Shown here: positions 12,091 to 23,477 of the stretch, in pieces
Layout: each line of letters starts with the position of its first letter
Numbering within the stretch: position 1 is the first letter of the stretch
Source of the DNA: Hibiscus mutabilis
Taxonomy: Eukaryota > Streptophyta > Magnoliopsida > Malvales > Malvaceae
NCBI GenBank assembly: GCA_019671005.1
Contig: CM033752.1
Span: 496,001 to 560,000 of the forward strand
Reading direction: 5' to 3'
DNA length: 64,000 nt
Position numbers and translations under genes: made by a program
Notes under the pieces: model-generated
What the model was told of the DNA's origin: nothing
Databases searched by the model: none
The model's input: the letters and a program-made list of their open reading frames with translations, nothing else

Positions 12091-13026
12091 TGTAATGTCA
12101 AATTTAGCTAGTTTTTCACTCTAATCTGATGCATTTGAGTCCTAGCAAATTGCATACATGCATACAAACAACCATAAAAATCTAAGCTCACATTTATGCC
12201 AAGGCATAAACAACCAATTCAATCTCATGCTTCAAAAAGATCACTCTAGAGGCATGCTTCCTAAACCACTTTTCCAAACATACTAAAATGCACAAATAGA
12301 CCATTCTCAGCATAAGCAACATTCTCACACAACCAACATAGCATATTAAACCTGTTCAAACCAACTCAACTTGGCAAACAACATGGGAGCTCTAGATGCA
12401 TACCTAAACAACCATTCATCCACAACTATAAGCAATGATTAACATCGAACCTAGCAACATCAAACCATCCTCAAAACCAGCATAGAAACATACTTAAATC
12501 CATAAGGAAACAGAATTACAACTCCCGAAAACCATGACGAACATATTGCCTTATTAACCGGAAACATAAATCGAGTTCATACTCAAACTTGTAAATGTCC
12601 TTGGGTCACTTAGCCTTGCCTCTTACGGCCTCCAAACCTTAATTCTCTACATCATTAGAAAAAGAGAGCGTAAACACACTTGTTTAGTGAGGATGCTCAT
12701 AACACAATGATGCATTAAAACCATTTGAAAACCATATGCTTGTTTTCCAGAAACATGCTTACAACCAAAGAATTTTCCATGATTCCAACCGAATCAAAGC
12801 ATAACAACCTTTATGCAACATCATATACATTTCATGCTTAAATCCCATAGCATTATAAACAAACAATGCTTAAATTCCAAAGCATTATAATCATACAATG
12901 CTTAAATCCAAAAGCATTATAAAATAGGTTCAACACATGAACTTTCACATATATTGACATTTATAGTGACCTAGATAGACTACCTCTATCCTACACATAT
13001 CAGATACATGGATCTCTCATACAATG

Positions 13027-13155
13027 CCTAGTTAATATCCCAAATCTTGCCTAGTTAAACCGTAAGATTTGACACCCTCGCCTAGTTAAACTGCGAGATT
13101 CCACCCTTGCCTAGTTAAACCGCAAGTGTACCGACCTTGCCTAGTTAATCCGCAA
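13027..13155. repeat. GCCTAGTTAAACCGCAAG tandem in E2 LTR
   Basis: Four to five degenerate copies about 35 bp apart. The same array is in the 5' LTR (32970-33150). E3 inserted inside one unit, duplicating its GCCTA. Confidence 0.75.
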
Positions 13156-13180
13156 GATCACCATCAATTTGGGTTGCCTA

Positions 13181-14675
13181 TGTTGCGCGTAATAAGTGCT
13201 CCGTAATTTTGCAAGTGTACACGTCGCAAGTTATAGTATAAAAGATATCGTCTCCACATGGATTGGTGCCACTTCAAGAATCTAATCTCTTGCACTGTAA
13301 AAAGTAAAAACATAAGTAGGTGATTGTAAGAGTTTAACTAACAACTAAACTAGAAAGCAATAAAGTAAAAGAATATGTAATCAAATGAGAGAGAATAGGT
13401 CAGGTTATCATGAGTCGAGGAGTGATAGCCGATTGGATCGTCTTGGTAAAAGAGTGCAAGGGCAACTCAGTTGCCGTGGCAACTTGCGCAGTGGGGTTGC
13501 CTTGGCAACTAATCAACGGTTGCTTGGGCGACTGGCTGGGCAGCAACTTCAAGATTCGGTAGTGCGTTCTTTAATGGTTTTTTCTTATTCCTAAGTCGAA
13601 ACTCTAGCTATTTGTGCATGCCTTGATAATACATCCCTGCGTGAATCAAGGGTGAACAACAACCAATCTTGCGCTCCTCTTAGCCGTTGAAATCCTTAAC
13701 TTATTCCTAAACCAGATTAATCTTCACCATCAATAGATTGAATAAAGACCATACTCATTCGTTTCTTGAATCTAAGTCTCCCGATATTAGATAAATAGAT
13801 GAAGTTACGAGATCCTCTCCCAATTCACTCGCAAACAAGAATAAGAACCAAGAATGAGTAAGCCTTGAATTGAAAGTGCAAACTCTTATTACCTAAACAA
13901 AATCCAATTGTTTCTCACAACCACAAAACACAATAACCTTAGCCAAATAGATTTAGTTCATGGATAGGTTCCAAAGAAAAACAAGACAAAGAATTCCTAA
14001 CATAAACCTAATTGAACAAGAAAGAAAAAGATGAAGAATGGTTGAAGGCTTGTCGAAATCTCTCTTTGCTCTTGTCGAAATCTCTCCTTGCTTTCCTTTG
14101 AGTTTGACGACTTGGTCTCCTTTAAATAGGAGATGGCTAGGTCAAAATCCTTCTTGAGGAGGAAGTTAAGTTGGAATTAAATACTTTAAAAGAATATAAT
14201 TCTTTATTATATTTAAATTCCTTCTAGATCTTCTCCTATCTTTTTGGGATTTAATTTCTCATTGACCTTTTCATGGAAATCAAACTCATTTAGGATTTAA
14301 CTTTGCTCCACGTCATCTTGGGCTTATCTAGTCATCAATTTCGACTATCATATCATCTTATCTCTTATCAAAAATTGCCCTGGCAACTAGCTCGGCATCT
14401 CCTTCATACATTGCCCTGGCAACTAGCTCAGCATCTCCTTCATGCATTGGCAACTGGTTCCAGCCTTGCTTTGGCAAGTGATTCTGCAAACACACTAAAA
14501 CACACCAAAGTAGTATCTTTTTCCACAAAATTAAGCAAAATATGAAATCAAGCTTGTCCACCAAGGAAACAATGCAAACATGCATGAATGGCTAATAATG
14601 CAACTAATATGAGCCTAAGTCTAGCAATAATATGAATAAAAAGGGTAATAAAATAGTACTTTTGAACACTTAACA
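13181..14675 (-). repeat. E3 3' LTR
   Basis: Near-identical to 23478-24996. It contains two clusters of the GTTGCC-GGCAAC motif (13455-13550 and 14370-14480) and a minus-strand TATA (14121-14128). Confidence 0.92.
14121..14128 (-). promoter_or_regulatory. LTR TATA-like box
   Basis: Minus-strand TATTTAAA set in a short inverted repeat (TCTCCTTTAAATAGGAGA). The same site is at 24437-24444 in the 5' LTR, where it would drive E3 transcription. Confidence 0.5.
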
Positions 14676-14712
14676 CACCCTCAAACTCGAACTATTGCTT
14701 GTCCTCAAGCAA
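14676..14712 (-). other. E3 polypurine tract
   Basis: On the minus strand the sequence ends GTTCGAGTTTGAGGGTG directly before the 3' LTR, preceded by TTGAGGACAAGCAA, the usual Athila/Tat context for plus-strand priming. Confidence 0.75.
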
Positions 14713-14954
14713 TGCAAACTAATAATCACCCACCAAGACTTCAATTTTCACAAACTTAGCTTTGAACTTGATTTCAATTCTCAGAACCGTGGCACAAAGT
14801 ATGATTGGCTTTTCATTTTTTGAAAAACTTAGGAGTTACTCAGAATCAAACTATAATGCTTGTGAGTGTGTGCGGAGTTGTGTGCAAGTTGATTTTTCGG
14901 ATTCTATGCAAACAAGAGGTTTTCAAATTACTTCATTGGGTTCTTTTAACATGT

Positions 14955-15155
14955 TTTAACTAGAGCCGGTTTCGAGCACCTCTAGTGTTTTGTTTTTAGT
15001 TTTCTTAAGTTAATTAATTTATTCGACTAGAGCCAGTTTTGGGCACCTCTAGTGATCAATTTTTAGCACATAATAGAGCCAATTTCGGGCACCTCTAGCG
15101 ATCAATTTTTTAGCACATACTAGAGCCAATTTCGGGCACCTCTAGCATTCATCCA
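14955..15155. repeat. CTAGAG...CTCTAG repeat, four copies
   Basis: Four units of about 48 bp, for example CTAGAGCCAATTTCGGGCAC followed by CTCTAG, each flanked by 6-bp inverted ends able to form a small hairpin. They lie in the non-coding 3' part of E3. Confidence 0.8.
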
Positions 15156-15455
15156 AATTTTATTCTAATCCCCCAATTTTTTAACTATCAATCCTAAGTT
15201 CGCTAGAATTCCTTAAATCAATCAAGCCACATAGTGTTTCATCAAGTTCAGCATCATACTACGATTCTAAGTGTTTCCATGTTTATCCTAGAATAAAAAG
15301 TTCTATCAATTAAGTACATTGGCAAAGTCATCATTAGATATTCATCAAATCTAGGCAATTCTTGTTCCAACTAAATGCATGGCAATCAATTTATGTATCC
15401 TAAATGCAATATTTAAGATGAATGCAACTAAACATGGTAACTAACTAATAACAAT

Positions 15456-15476
15456 CCCCCCCAAACTCGAGTGAGG
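15456..15476 (-). other. Second polypurine-like tract in E3
   Basis: On the minus strand: CTCGAGTTTGGGGGGATT, similar to the terminal PPT but about 780 bp inside the element. It may be a duplicated or alternative priming site. Confidence 0.45.
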
Positions 15477-15824
15477 CATTATCCTCAATGCATGCAACAA
15501 AGAAAAATAAAAATAAAGAAAAGTAAAATGCAAACGATGACTTACTCTGAGAGTTCGTCGTCGTGGATGATTAGTTTCCTTTTGGTCGGTGTCTTGAATT
15601 TTTTTGCTTAAACGCGGTGGTTGCTTCCTTGTTGCCGATGGTGGAATCGATCCTCGTACAGGGTTGTCCTCATCGTCCTCTTCATCAATGTCATTGGCTT
15701 TTCGCTTGGGCTTGGAGGATCCGATTGGTGCGGTCTTTGTTGGTGCAATGGAGGACTCGTCCGAATATGAAAAATCAGACAATGATTCAGTACGAGTCAA
15801 TTCGGGCTAGATGCTTTACTATTG

Positions 15825-16230
15825 GCTTTTGTAGTGGTTGTCGGGGCGTCTTTAGCTTTGGTTGCCGCGACATCTTCAGTGTTGGTTATCGTGGCAACTG
15901 CTTGGGCAGGCACAGTGTAGGTTGCCACGGCATCATCTGTTGCAGTTGTCGTGGCAACTGCTTCATTGGTTGCTGTGGCAAGGATTTCGGCAGGAAAGAT
16001 GAGGAAAGACATGCGACTGTCCGGGTACTTTTCCAGGATGACTTGGGTGATGGCACTGTTGTGATCCTTCATGTACTGTATGAACATTAGTTGCCGGTCT
16101 TCAATTTGCCTAAGGCGGTTCGCCAACAGTTGTAAGAGTGCTTCAAGTTGTCCTGGGGTTGCTGTCTTAGTTGCCCGCGCATCAGTTGCTTGAGCATTAA
16201 GAGTTGCCGAGGCGGCAGGAGTTGTCGCGG
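15825..16230. repeat. GTTGCC-GTGGCAACTG motif cluster in 3' ORF
   Basis: About a dozen variants: GTTGTCGTGGCAACTG, GTTGCCACGGCATC, GTTGCTGTGGCAAGG, GTTGCCGAGGCGGC. They fall in the low-complexity C-terminal part of the 3' ORF. Confidence 0.8.
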
Positions 16231-17141
16231 TAATTGAAGGCGTTGGAGATTTTACCGGTGTCTCTCCCATTAGCTTTCAGATTTGTGCTCGATTCCAACC
16301 GGACTTTGGTAGGGCCTTTTCATCAGTGGACTCACTTGAGACATGCATCTCCTTGCAAAGATTGGAAATTAAGCAAGGGAAGAAAAGAGAACCCTTGTCT
16401 TTTGTGCTACATACAAAAATCTCATCACAAATAATTTTTCCAAAGTTAATGATATGATTATGCAAGATAGAATGTATGAGCAAAAGATGAGGTGTATCAA
16501 CGGTGGTATTGTGTGTTGTGAGCATTAAAGAAGTTTTAACAAAATTATTCCATAATTTTGCCTCGGGTTTAAGCTGAAGGCGATTTACCGTGCCCTTGTA
16601 CTTACCGTCGTTCCAATGAGTTACCAGTAGAGTGAGTTCTTGAAGCACCTTGTCGAGTTGCTTGGGCGTGAGTTGATCAACAAAGGCTTGATGTTCGTGT
16701 TTCTCAATGTAGAGCCCATAAAAAGTGTTGATGTTTTCGGGGCTTATGAGTATAGCCTTGTCACGAACAAAAACATAAGGATTATTCGGGTTAAGTGGGT
16801 GAGCATAGAATTCTCTTACCCATGAGATGTTACCCGGTTCCAATTGATGGCAAAATATTTGCCACTTTTGATGTGCAATCCTTTTGAAGATGAATGGTTC
16901 AAGGCCGAAATCTTGATGAGAGTTGGAGTATTCAAAGCTTTGAGTGAAATCTTTCTTGAACCACCGGTGTAGCAAACTTCTTGTATCTTGGTTCTTTGGA
17001 GGAACTTGCATGAACCAAAAATTCGATTTTGGATGCCATGGATGATCTTGGTTGTGAGTTTGGTAAAAACAAAGAAAATAAAGCAAAAGAAACTAAAGAG
17101 CTGCAAGATGAAAAGTAGGAATAGGTTTCTTCCAATTTAAG

Positions 17142-17640
17142 GGTGATGAGTTAAATAGAAAAGATAGGTAGTAAATATGGTGGGTGGGATTAATTGGAAA
17201 GAAAGAAAACAAGGGTTTTGATTGGGGAAAGGTGATGGCTAGGGGATTTGGGGAAGGGGAAGTGTTTGGCCGGCTATGTAGGGTTTATTTAGGGTAAGTT
17301 GGAGGCTTAATATAAGCCTTAGATTTAGCCCATTAATTTCCTTGTTTAGGAAGTTTCCTTTTTGAATCAAATTCCTCTTTATCTTGAACTCTTTTCCTAC
17401 AATTCAAAAACAAATAAAATAAGGATTAAAATTAAAGATAAACTAATAAAATAAAATAAATAAAGATGTGCAAAGAAATTCTTACACTTAAAATTTAAAA
17501 TCAATTAGATAAATATGAAAGAAAGATGTAGTCTTAATCTTAAAGAAAATAAATAAATCTATCCTAAAAAGAAAAAAATAACCGAAGTTAATAAAAAAAT
17601 AAAATAGTTCGAAAAAATAATAAAAAAAAGAAAATATCAA
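17142..17640. other. E3 spacer, no gene seen
   Basis: A/T-rich spacer between integrase and the 3' ORF, with A-rich runs at 17400-17640. No coding or RNA feature is recognised. Confidence 0.5.
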
Positions 17641-17653
17641 AAGGAGAGCATGT

Positions 17654-18960
17654 TCATGCATCTCCTAAGGTGACCACTTCTTTGTTACGTTCCACATGGG
17701 CACCGTTGTAGTGCTTCAATCTTTGCCTGTTGACTTTGAATTCATGTTCGTTAGTGATGGACTTGATTATCACGGAACCATGGGAGAATGGTTTGACAAC
17801 TTCGAATGGTCCCGACCATCTTGATTTCAGTTTTTCCGGGAAAAGTTTTAGCCGAGAATTGAATAAAAGAACTAGTTGCCTTGGCATGAATTGCTGCGAC
17901 AATAGTTTATTGTCATGTCATTGCTTTGTTTTCTCCTTGTAGATTCGTGCATTGTTATAGGCGAGTGCACAGAATTCTTCTATCTCGTTGAGGTCCAACA
18001 AACGCTTGCCTGGCATTTTCCCAATCCATATTCACGGTCTTGATTGCCCAATATGCCTTGTGTTCGATTTCCACCAGTAGATGGCATGTTTTGCCATAGA
18101 CAAGTCAGAAGGGCGACATACCTAAGGGTGTTTTGAATGCAGTGTGATATACCCAAAGTGCGTCATCTAGTCTTACTGACCAATCCTTCCTAGATGGATT
18201 TACAACTTTCTCGAGTATACCCTTCAATTCCCGATTGGAAATTCTGTTTGTCCATTGGTTTGTGGGTGATATGTTGTGGCAATCTTGTGAGATAAACCAA
18301 AGCGTTGTAACATCTTGGCGATGAGTTTGTTGTCGAAGTGCTTACCTTCACCACTGATAATTGCTCTCGGCATCCCAAACCGTGTAAATATGTTTTTCTG
18401 CAAGAATCATTGTATGGTCTTAAAATTGTTGGTGGGAACTGCAGTTGTCTCAACCCATTTAGACACGTAGTCGACGGTAAGTAGAATGTAGAGGTTGCTG
18501 AATGAAGATGGGAAATGTCCCATAAAATCAATCCCCATGCATCGAACAATTCCACCTCGATGATGTTTTGGAGCGCATCTCATGTCGTCTAGAGATATTG
18601 CCCGTCCCCTGGCAACGATCACATTGATTGTAAAACTCTTGGGCATCTTTGTACAGTGTTGGCCAATACAAACCAGATTGCAAAATTTTGGCCGCGGTAC
18701 GTGTTCCTCCAAAATGTCCTTCATATGGTGAAGAATGGCATTGCCGGAGTACATTCTGTTGCTCCTCTTCAGCGACACATCGACGCATAACCTGATATGC
18801 ACATTGTTTAAACCAAAGAGGCTCGTCCCAAAAGTAACGCTTAGCATCATGGCAGAACCGTTTCTTACCTTGGTGAGTAAGGCCATAAGGTAAAATACCA
18901 CAAACAAGGAAATTAACTAAATCCCCGTACCAGGGTATTGTCGAGGCATGTGTTGCCGTG
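17654..18960 (-). pseudogene. E3 integrase remnant
   Basis: Zinc-binding HHCC module: HSSPYEGHFGGTRTAAKI then CDRCQ. Core text follows in other frames (GIDFMGHFPSS, TVDYVSKWVE). The C-terminal module lies at 17902-17654 (SRLKLFPEKLKSRWSGPFEV). Several frameshifts separate them, so no active integrase is made. It normally inserts the cDNA. Confidence 0.85.
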
Positions 18961-19140
18961 GCAACTGCTTCCATGGTTACCGAGGCATGCGCGTCAAGGG
19001 TTGCCGAGGCGTATGTGTCTGGAGTTGCCAAGGCGTGCGCGTCATGGTTTGTCGAGGCGTGCACACAGTGGTTACCGAGGCATACGCGTCTAGAGTTGTT
19101 GAGGCGTGCGCGTCAAGGGTTGCTGAGGCAACTAACAATT
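18935..19140. repeat. GTTGCCGAGGC tandem, about 30 bp period
   Basis: Seven to eight units: GGGTTGCCGAGGC followed by GTRYGCGTC. They sit between the RNase H end and the integrase zinc finger, that is, in an inter-domain linker. Confidence 0.85.
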
Positions 19141-19179
19141 GTTCATCCGGAAATGCATCGCATATCTCTAAATCCGCAT

Positions 19180-20700
19180 CCTCCTCCCTATTGCGTTCTA
19201 AGCGTGATAAGTGATCGACCACTTGATTTTATGTTCCTTTCTTGTCCTTAATTTCAATGTCGAACTCTTGTAAAAGCAATATCCAACGAATCAAATGAGG
19301 GTTGGCATCATTTTTAGCAAATAGATACTTAATTATCGAATGGTCCGTATGAACAATTACCTTTGTACCAATCAAATAGGATCAGAACTTGTCAAATGCG
19401 AAAACTACGGCTAGTAACTCTTTCTCTGTTGTTGTGTAATTCACTTGAGCACTATTAAGAGTTTTACTAGCGTAGTATATCACATGAAAGGTCTTACCTG
19501 TGCGTTGGCCTAGGACTGCTCCTACCGCGAAATCACTTGCATCACACATGAGCTCAAAAGGTAGAATCCAATCGGGTGGAACGATAATGGGTACCGAGGA
19601 AAGCTTTTCTTTTAGGGTTTCGAATGCTTGGGCGCAAGAATAATCAAAATTGAAGACTTTATCATGTTCAAGCAAATTGCACAAGGGTTTAGTAATTTTA
19701 GAAAAATTATGAATGAACCTCCTGTAAAAACCTGCATGTCCAAGAAAGCTTCGGATTCCTTTAACCGAACTTGGTGGGGGTAATTTCTCGACCACGTCCA
19801 CCTTGGCTTTGTCTACTTCAATTCCCTTGGATGAAATCTTGTGGCTGAGCACTATTCCTTCATCTACCATAAAATGGCACTTCTCCCAATTAAAGACTAA
19901 ATCGGTTTCTTCACATCTTGCCAACACCTTCTCTAAATTGCCAAGGCAATTGTCGAAGTCATTACCAAAAACGGAAAAATCATCCATGAAGATCTCAAGG
20001 AAGTCTTCGACCATGTCTGAAAAGAGTGTCATCATGCATCTTTGGAAGGTTGCCGGGGCATTACACAATCCGAACGGCATCATTCGGAAAGCATAAGTAC
20101 CATATGGGCATGTGAAGGTTGTCTTTTCTTAATCTTCTGGTGCTATGGTAATTTGATTGTAACCTGAATAACCATCAAGAAAACAATAAAAGGGTTTACC
20201 TCCAAGATAGTCAAGCATTTGATCAATAAAGGGTAATGGAAAGTGATCTTTCCTAGTGGCTTTGTTTAGCTTTCGATAATCCATACAAACCCTCCAACCG
20301 GTCACAATCCTGGTGAGAATGAGTTCATTGTTTTCATTACTTACCACCGTTATACCTCCCTTTTTCAGTACACATTGTACCTGACTTACCCATGTACTAT
20401 CCCAGATAGGGTATATGATACCGACCTCAAGCCACTTGATGATTTCTTTCATTACAACCCCTTTCATGGCATGATTAAGTCTTCTCTGGGCCTCAATCGA
20501 AGGTTTGTGATCATCTTCCAACAAAATCTTGTGCATGCACACTGCTGGGCTAATTCCCTTCAAGTCGGCAATTGTCCACCCTATTGCCTTCTTGTGTACC
20601 ATCAACATTTTGATCAGCTTCTTTTCCTGCTCAGGCTGTAACTTAGAGGAAATAATTATAGGCAATGTATTATCGGTTCCCAAGTAAGCCTATTTTAGTT
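19180..20700 (-). pseudogene. E3 reverse transcriptase-RNase H remnant
   Basis: RT blocks in order: GWRVCMDYRKLNKATRKDHF, FCFLDGYSGYNQI-like text, MPFGLCNAPATFQ, and catalytic FMDDFSVFG. RNase H follows: LMCDASDFAVGAVLGQ, YTTTEKELLAVVFA, ending near VDHLSRLE. In-frame stops fall after TIAPED and after FAFDKF; in both places a single C-to-T change would explain the stop (CAA to TAA, CGA to TGA). Conserved residues otherwise remain readable. Confidence 0.9.
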
Positions 20701-20814
20701 GTCCTGGCAATTGATTCAACTTAAAAATCGGTGGTTGTTCAATGGAAGGCTTTTCGAGTTTACCTTCCTTACCTGAGTAATCCAGTGGTTCAAAGTATGT
20801 ACTTGGTTGATTGA

Positions 20815-21500
20815 CTAACCAATTTGCCTCTTCTTTTTTTCTTCATCGTTCGGTTCTTCGTACTCCTCAGGTTCCTCTTGATCGGCAATGTAGTTGCCGA
20901 GGTAACTAAATTCCTCGTCGAAGTCAAACTCTGCCGTGGCATGAAGAAGTTGGCATTCTTCTGGATCATCGGCATGCCTTAGTGTTTGGAACACATTTAG
21001 TTTAACTTGTTGGTCATTCACCCTCATTGTGAGTTCTCCCTTTTCAACATCGATCAAGGTTCTCTCTGTTGCTAGGAAGGGTCTCCCGAGAATGATAGGT
21101 TCATGTTCATCTGCTTCACAATCCAAAATAATAAAGTTAGCGGGAAAAATAAATTTATCAACTCTTACCAGTATGTCTTCGATTTTTCCCTCTGGATGCA
21201 CATAGGATCTGTCGGCTAGTTGTAGCATAACTGTTGTAGGTTTTGCCTTCCCGATTCCTAGTTTTTGGAAACCGATTTAGGCATCAAGTTTATGCTTGCT
21301 CCAAGGTCACATATGCGTTCCCGACATAGTGATTTCCAATGGAACATGGTATTGTGAAACTTCCGGGATCCTTCAACTTGGGTGGCATGCGATTGTGCAA
21401 CATGGCCATGCATCCCTCTGTTGCGGCAACTGTTTCAAACTCTCCTAGTCTTGTTCTCTTGGACACAATGTCTTTCAAAAACTTGGCATTGTTCGGCATT
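20815..21500 (-). pseudogene. E3 protease remnant
   Basis: An upstream frame ends SIGNHYVG; a frameshift then gives CDLGASINLMP, the Athila-type aspartic protease active site. The region 21228-20815 carries IILGRPFLATERTLID, the conserved C-terminal block, followed by an acidic linker. Confidence 0.85.
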
Positions 21501-21649
21501 TTTTAATTGCCTCAACCGATGGCAAGTTGATGTGGACTTGCTTTAGGATATCAAGAAACTTCTTGAATTAATATTCTTGCTTTTTTCGCTTCAACCTTTG
21601 TGGGAATGGTGGTGGAAGTCTGATATCTTCGATCTTTCATTGGTCTGGA

Positions 21650-21800
21650 ACCTTATTGACGACATTGTCGAGGCAACTGGAGTTGTCGAGGCATTGTCAA
21701 CTGGGGTTACCGTGGCGTGTGTATCATTGGTTGCTGCGGCATCCTTATCGCTGGTTGTCGAGGCATGCTTATCGCTGGTTCCCGCGACAATTCCTGGTTC
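21650..21800. repeat. Palindromic motif cluster at gag-protease linker
   Basis: Six to seven units: GTTGTCGAGGCAACTG, GTTACCGTGGCG, GTTGCTGCGGCATC, GTTGTCGAGGCATG. A further copy, GTTGCGGCAACTGTTGCC, is at 22176-22193. Confidence 0.8.
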
Positions 21801-23266
21801 AACATCTGAGGCTTTGTCGCTGAGTTCGTCTTGTTCTTTTTGTGGAGTTTTGTTTGATGAGCGAGTTGAGCCTCTTTAAGTTGTTGGACACTTCTAGTGG
21901 TGATCGCCTTACATTGCTCATGGCCAGTTCCTCTTACGACTTCAGTAACACTAGGTAAACCTCCTTGCGGTCTAGTATTCAGGTTTTGAGCAAATTGCCC
22001 GACTTGATTTTCTAATGATTTGATTGCCGCCTCTTGGTTTTGCAATCTCATCTCGGTACTGTTAATAAAAGCATCAGTTCTTTTTATGAGGTTACTATTC
22101 TCAGCCATATAAGATTCAGTTTTCAACATAAAAGCATTGAGAGAATTTTCCAAAGAACTAGATGTTGTCGGTTGTTGTTGCGGCAACTGTTGCCGTGGCA
22201 TGTTCTGCTGGAATCCCGATGCTTGTGCATTCTGATTGTTCTGGTTTAGAGCATTGTTGGTATTACTCCATGAAAAATTCGGGTGCTTCTTCCAAGCTGG
22301 ATTGTATGTATTGGACATCACATTGTTGTTCTGGTTGCAATTCCCCACATAAAAGCTGGATTCCAGATTCTGCATACATTCAGAAGAATCACGGTTACCA
22401 CCACATAAATCACAAAAGGAATCCATTACCTTGACCTCCTGTGTGTTGTTTGGTTTCTGCATGTTCTGGACTATCTTAGTTAGAGTGGCCAATTATGCCG
22501 AAATTGAGTTTGATGATCCTAGTTCATGTATTGTGGCTTGGCGTCTAACTCCCCCTCTTCTAGCAGATGGGAATTGATAATTATTCTTGGCAAGCCTGTT
22601 TAGAATTTGCATTGCTTCCTCCGGCGACTTATCTAGGAGTATGTTATTTTCCGAGGCATCTAGCATCATCCTTGTTGGTGTATTCACATCGTTGTAAAAC
22701 ATTGTTACTTGTGTCCACACTGGGAATCCGTGTAGGGGGTATTTGTGTAGAAGTTCTCTATATCGCTCCCAAGCCTCGTACATGGATTCATCATCTGCCT
22801 GCCGAAAAGAAGTAATTTTGTTACGAAGCTTATCAGTCAAATTTGTAGGATTAAATCGAGCAAGGAAATCACGACAAAGATCTGTCCAAGATCCTATTGA
22901 TCCGGCAGGAATACTATTCAACCATGCTTTCGCCCTATCCCTCAGTGAATAGGGGAACATTCTTAGTCGTAAAACATTGGGGGTGACTCCTTGTATTTTG
23001 AATGAGTTGCAAATATCGAGGAAAGATTTAAGATGTTGTCGTGCATCTTCAGTTGCTGAGCCACCAAATTGACCAATTATGTTGATCATATTGAACATCA
23101 CCGGTTTCAACTCAAAGTGGTTGGCTTCAATTTCAGGTGTGACAACTCCTGGATTAAGTACTTCAAGATCTTATTCAAGATAGTCTTGAATAGTTCTATT
23201 TCGTGCAAGAATCACTCCTCCTCCTGCTGGAACATCTTGATTCATATTGTCGTCTTGATTAGCCAT
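21707..23266 (-). pseudogene. E3 gag remnant
   Basis: ATG at 23266-23264 (MANQDDNMNQDVPAGGG). A stop follows TIQDYLE, then the gag core reads FGGSATEDARQHLKSFLD, LRDRAKAWLNSIP and CRDFLARFNP (Retrotrans_gag type). A second stop at 22493-22495 precedes the rest, which holds a Cys-rich CDLCGGNRDSSEC and a coiled-coil-like stretch. No complete Gag is encoded. Confidence 0.88.
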
Positions 23267-23450
23267 TGCTACTCTTAACCTTCGTCTGAGTCATTGCAAG
23301 GTTCGTTCGATTTCTGGATCAAAGGGATATTATGGTTTAATCGGTCTCGCCCTGGTCATATACCAATGCAAAACCAAAGTTTGTTAGCCGTTTGAATCTT
23401 AAACAAGAAAAATAAAAAGTGCAAGAAAATAAAAACAAAGTTGCTATTGC

Positions 23451-23471
23451 CAATCCCCGGCAACGGCGCCA
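23451..23471 (-). other. E3 primer-binding site
   Basis: Minus-strand TGGCGCCGTTGCCGGGGA, preceded by AGTTTT next to the LTR. This is the characteristic Athila/Tat PBS. Confidence 0.9.
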
Positions 23472-23477
23472 AAAACT

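Larger units (their letters stand above)
11461..13180 (-). repeat. E2 3' LTR, distal part
   Basis: Matches 31359-33125 of the 5' LTR. The terminal 76 bp present at 31283-31358 are missing here. Its other half lies at 25002-26676 beyond E3. It includes tandem copies of GCCTAGTTAAACCGCAAG (13027-13155). Confidence 0.9.
15441..17135 (-). pseudogene. E3 extra 3' ORF, plant transposon-type domain
   Basis: Downstream of pol. The start is probably the ATG of MASKIEF near 17037; a frame change then leads to FIFKRIAHQKWQIF, ISWVREFYAHPLNP and VFVRDKAILISPENINTFYG, a pattern I associate with the putative plant transposon protein domain found 3' of pol in Athila/Tat elements. An in-frame stop at 16277 is followed by MGETPVKSPTPSI and low-complexity AVAT repeats made by the palindromic motif. 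A further frame shift leads to an acidic/basic tail (DIDEEDDEDNP). Function is unknown. Confidence 0.65.

Noticed and set aside
15441..17135. E3 3' ORF as an envelope gene
   Set aside because: No signal peptide or transmembrane anchor pattern; the text fits the plant transposon-type domain better.
18948..19251. Plus-strand frames opposite the E3 integrase linker (EACASRVAEA-like)
   Set aside because: Shadow of the palindromic tandem on the strand opposite the integrase.
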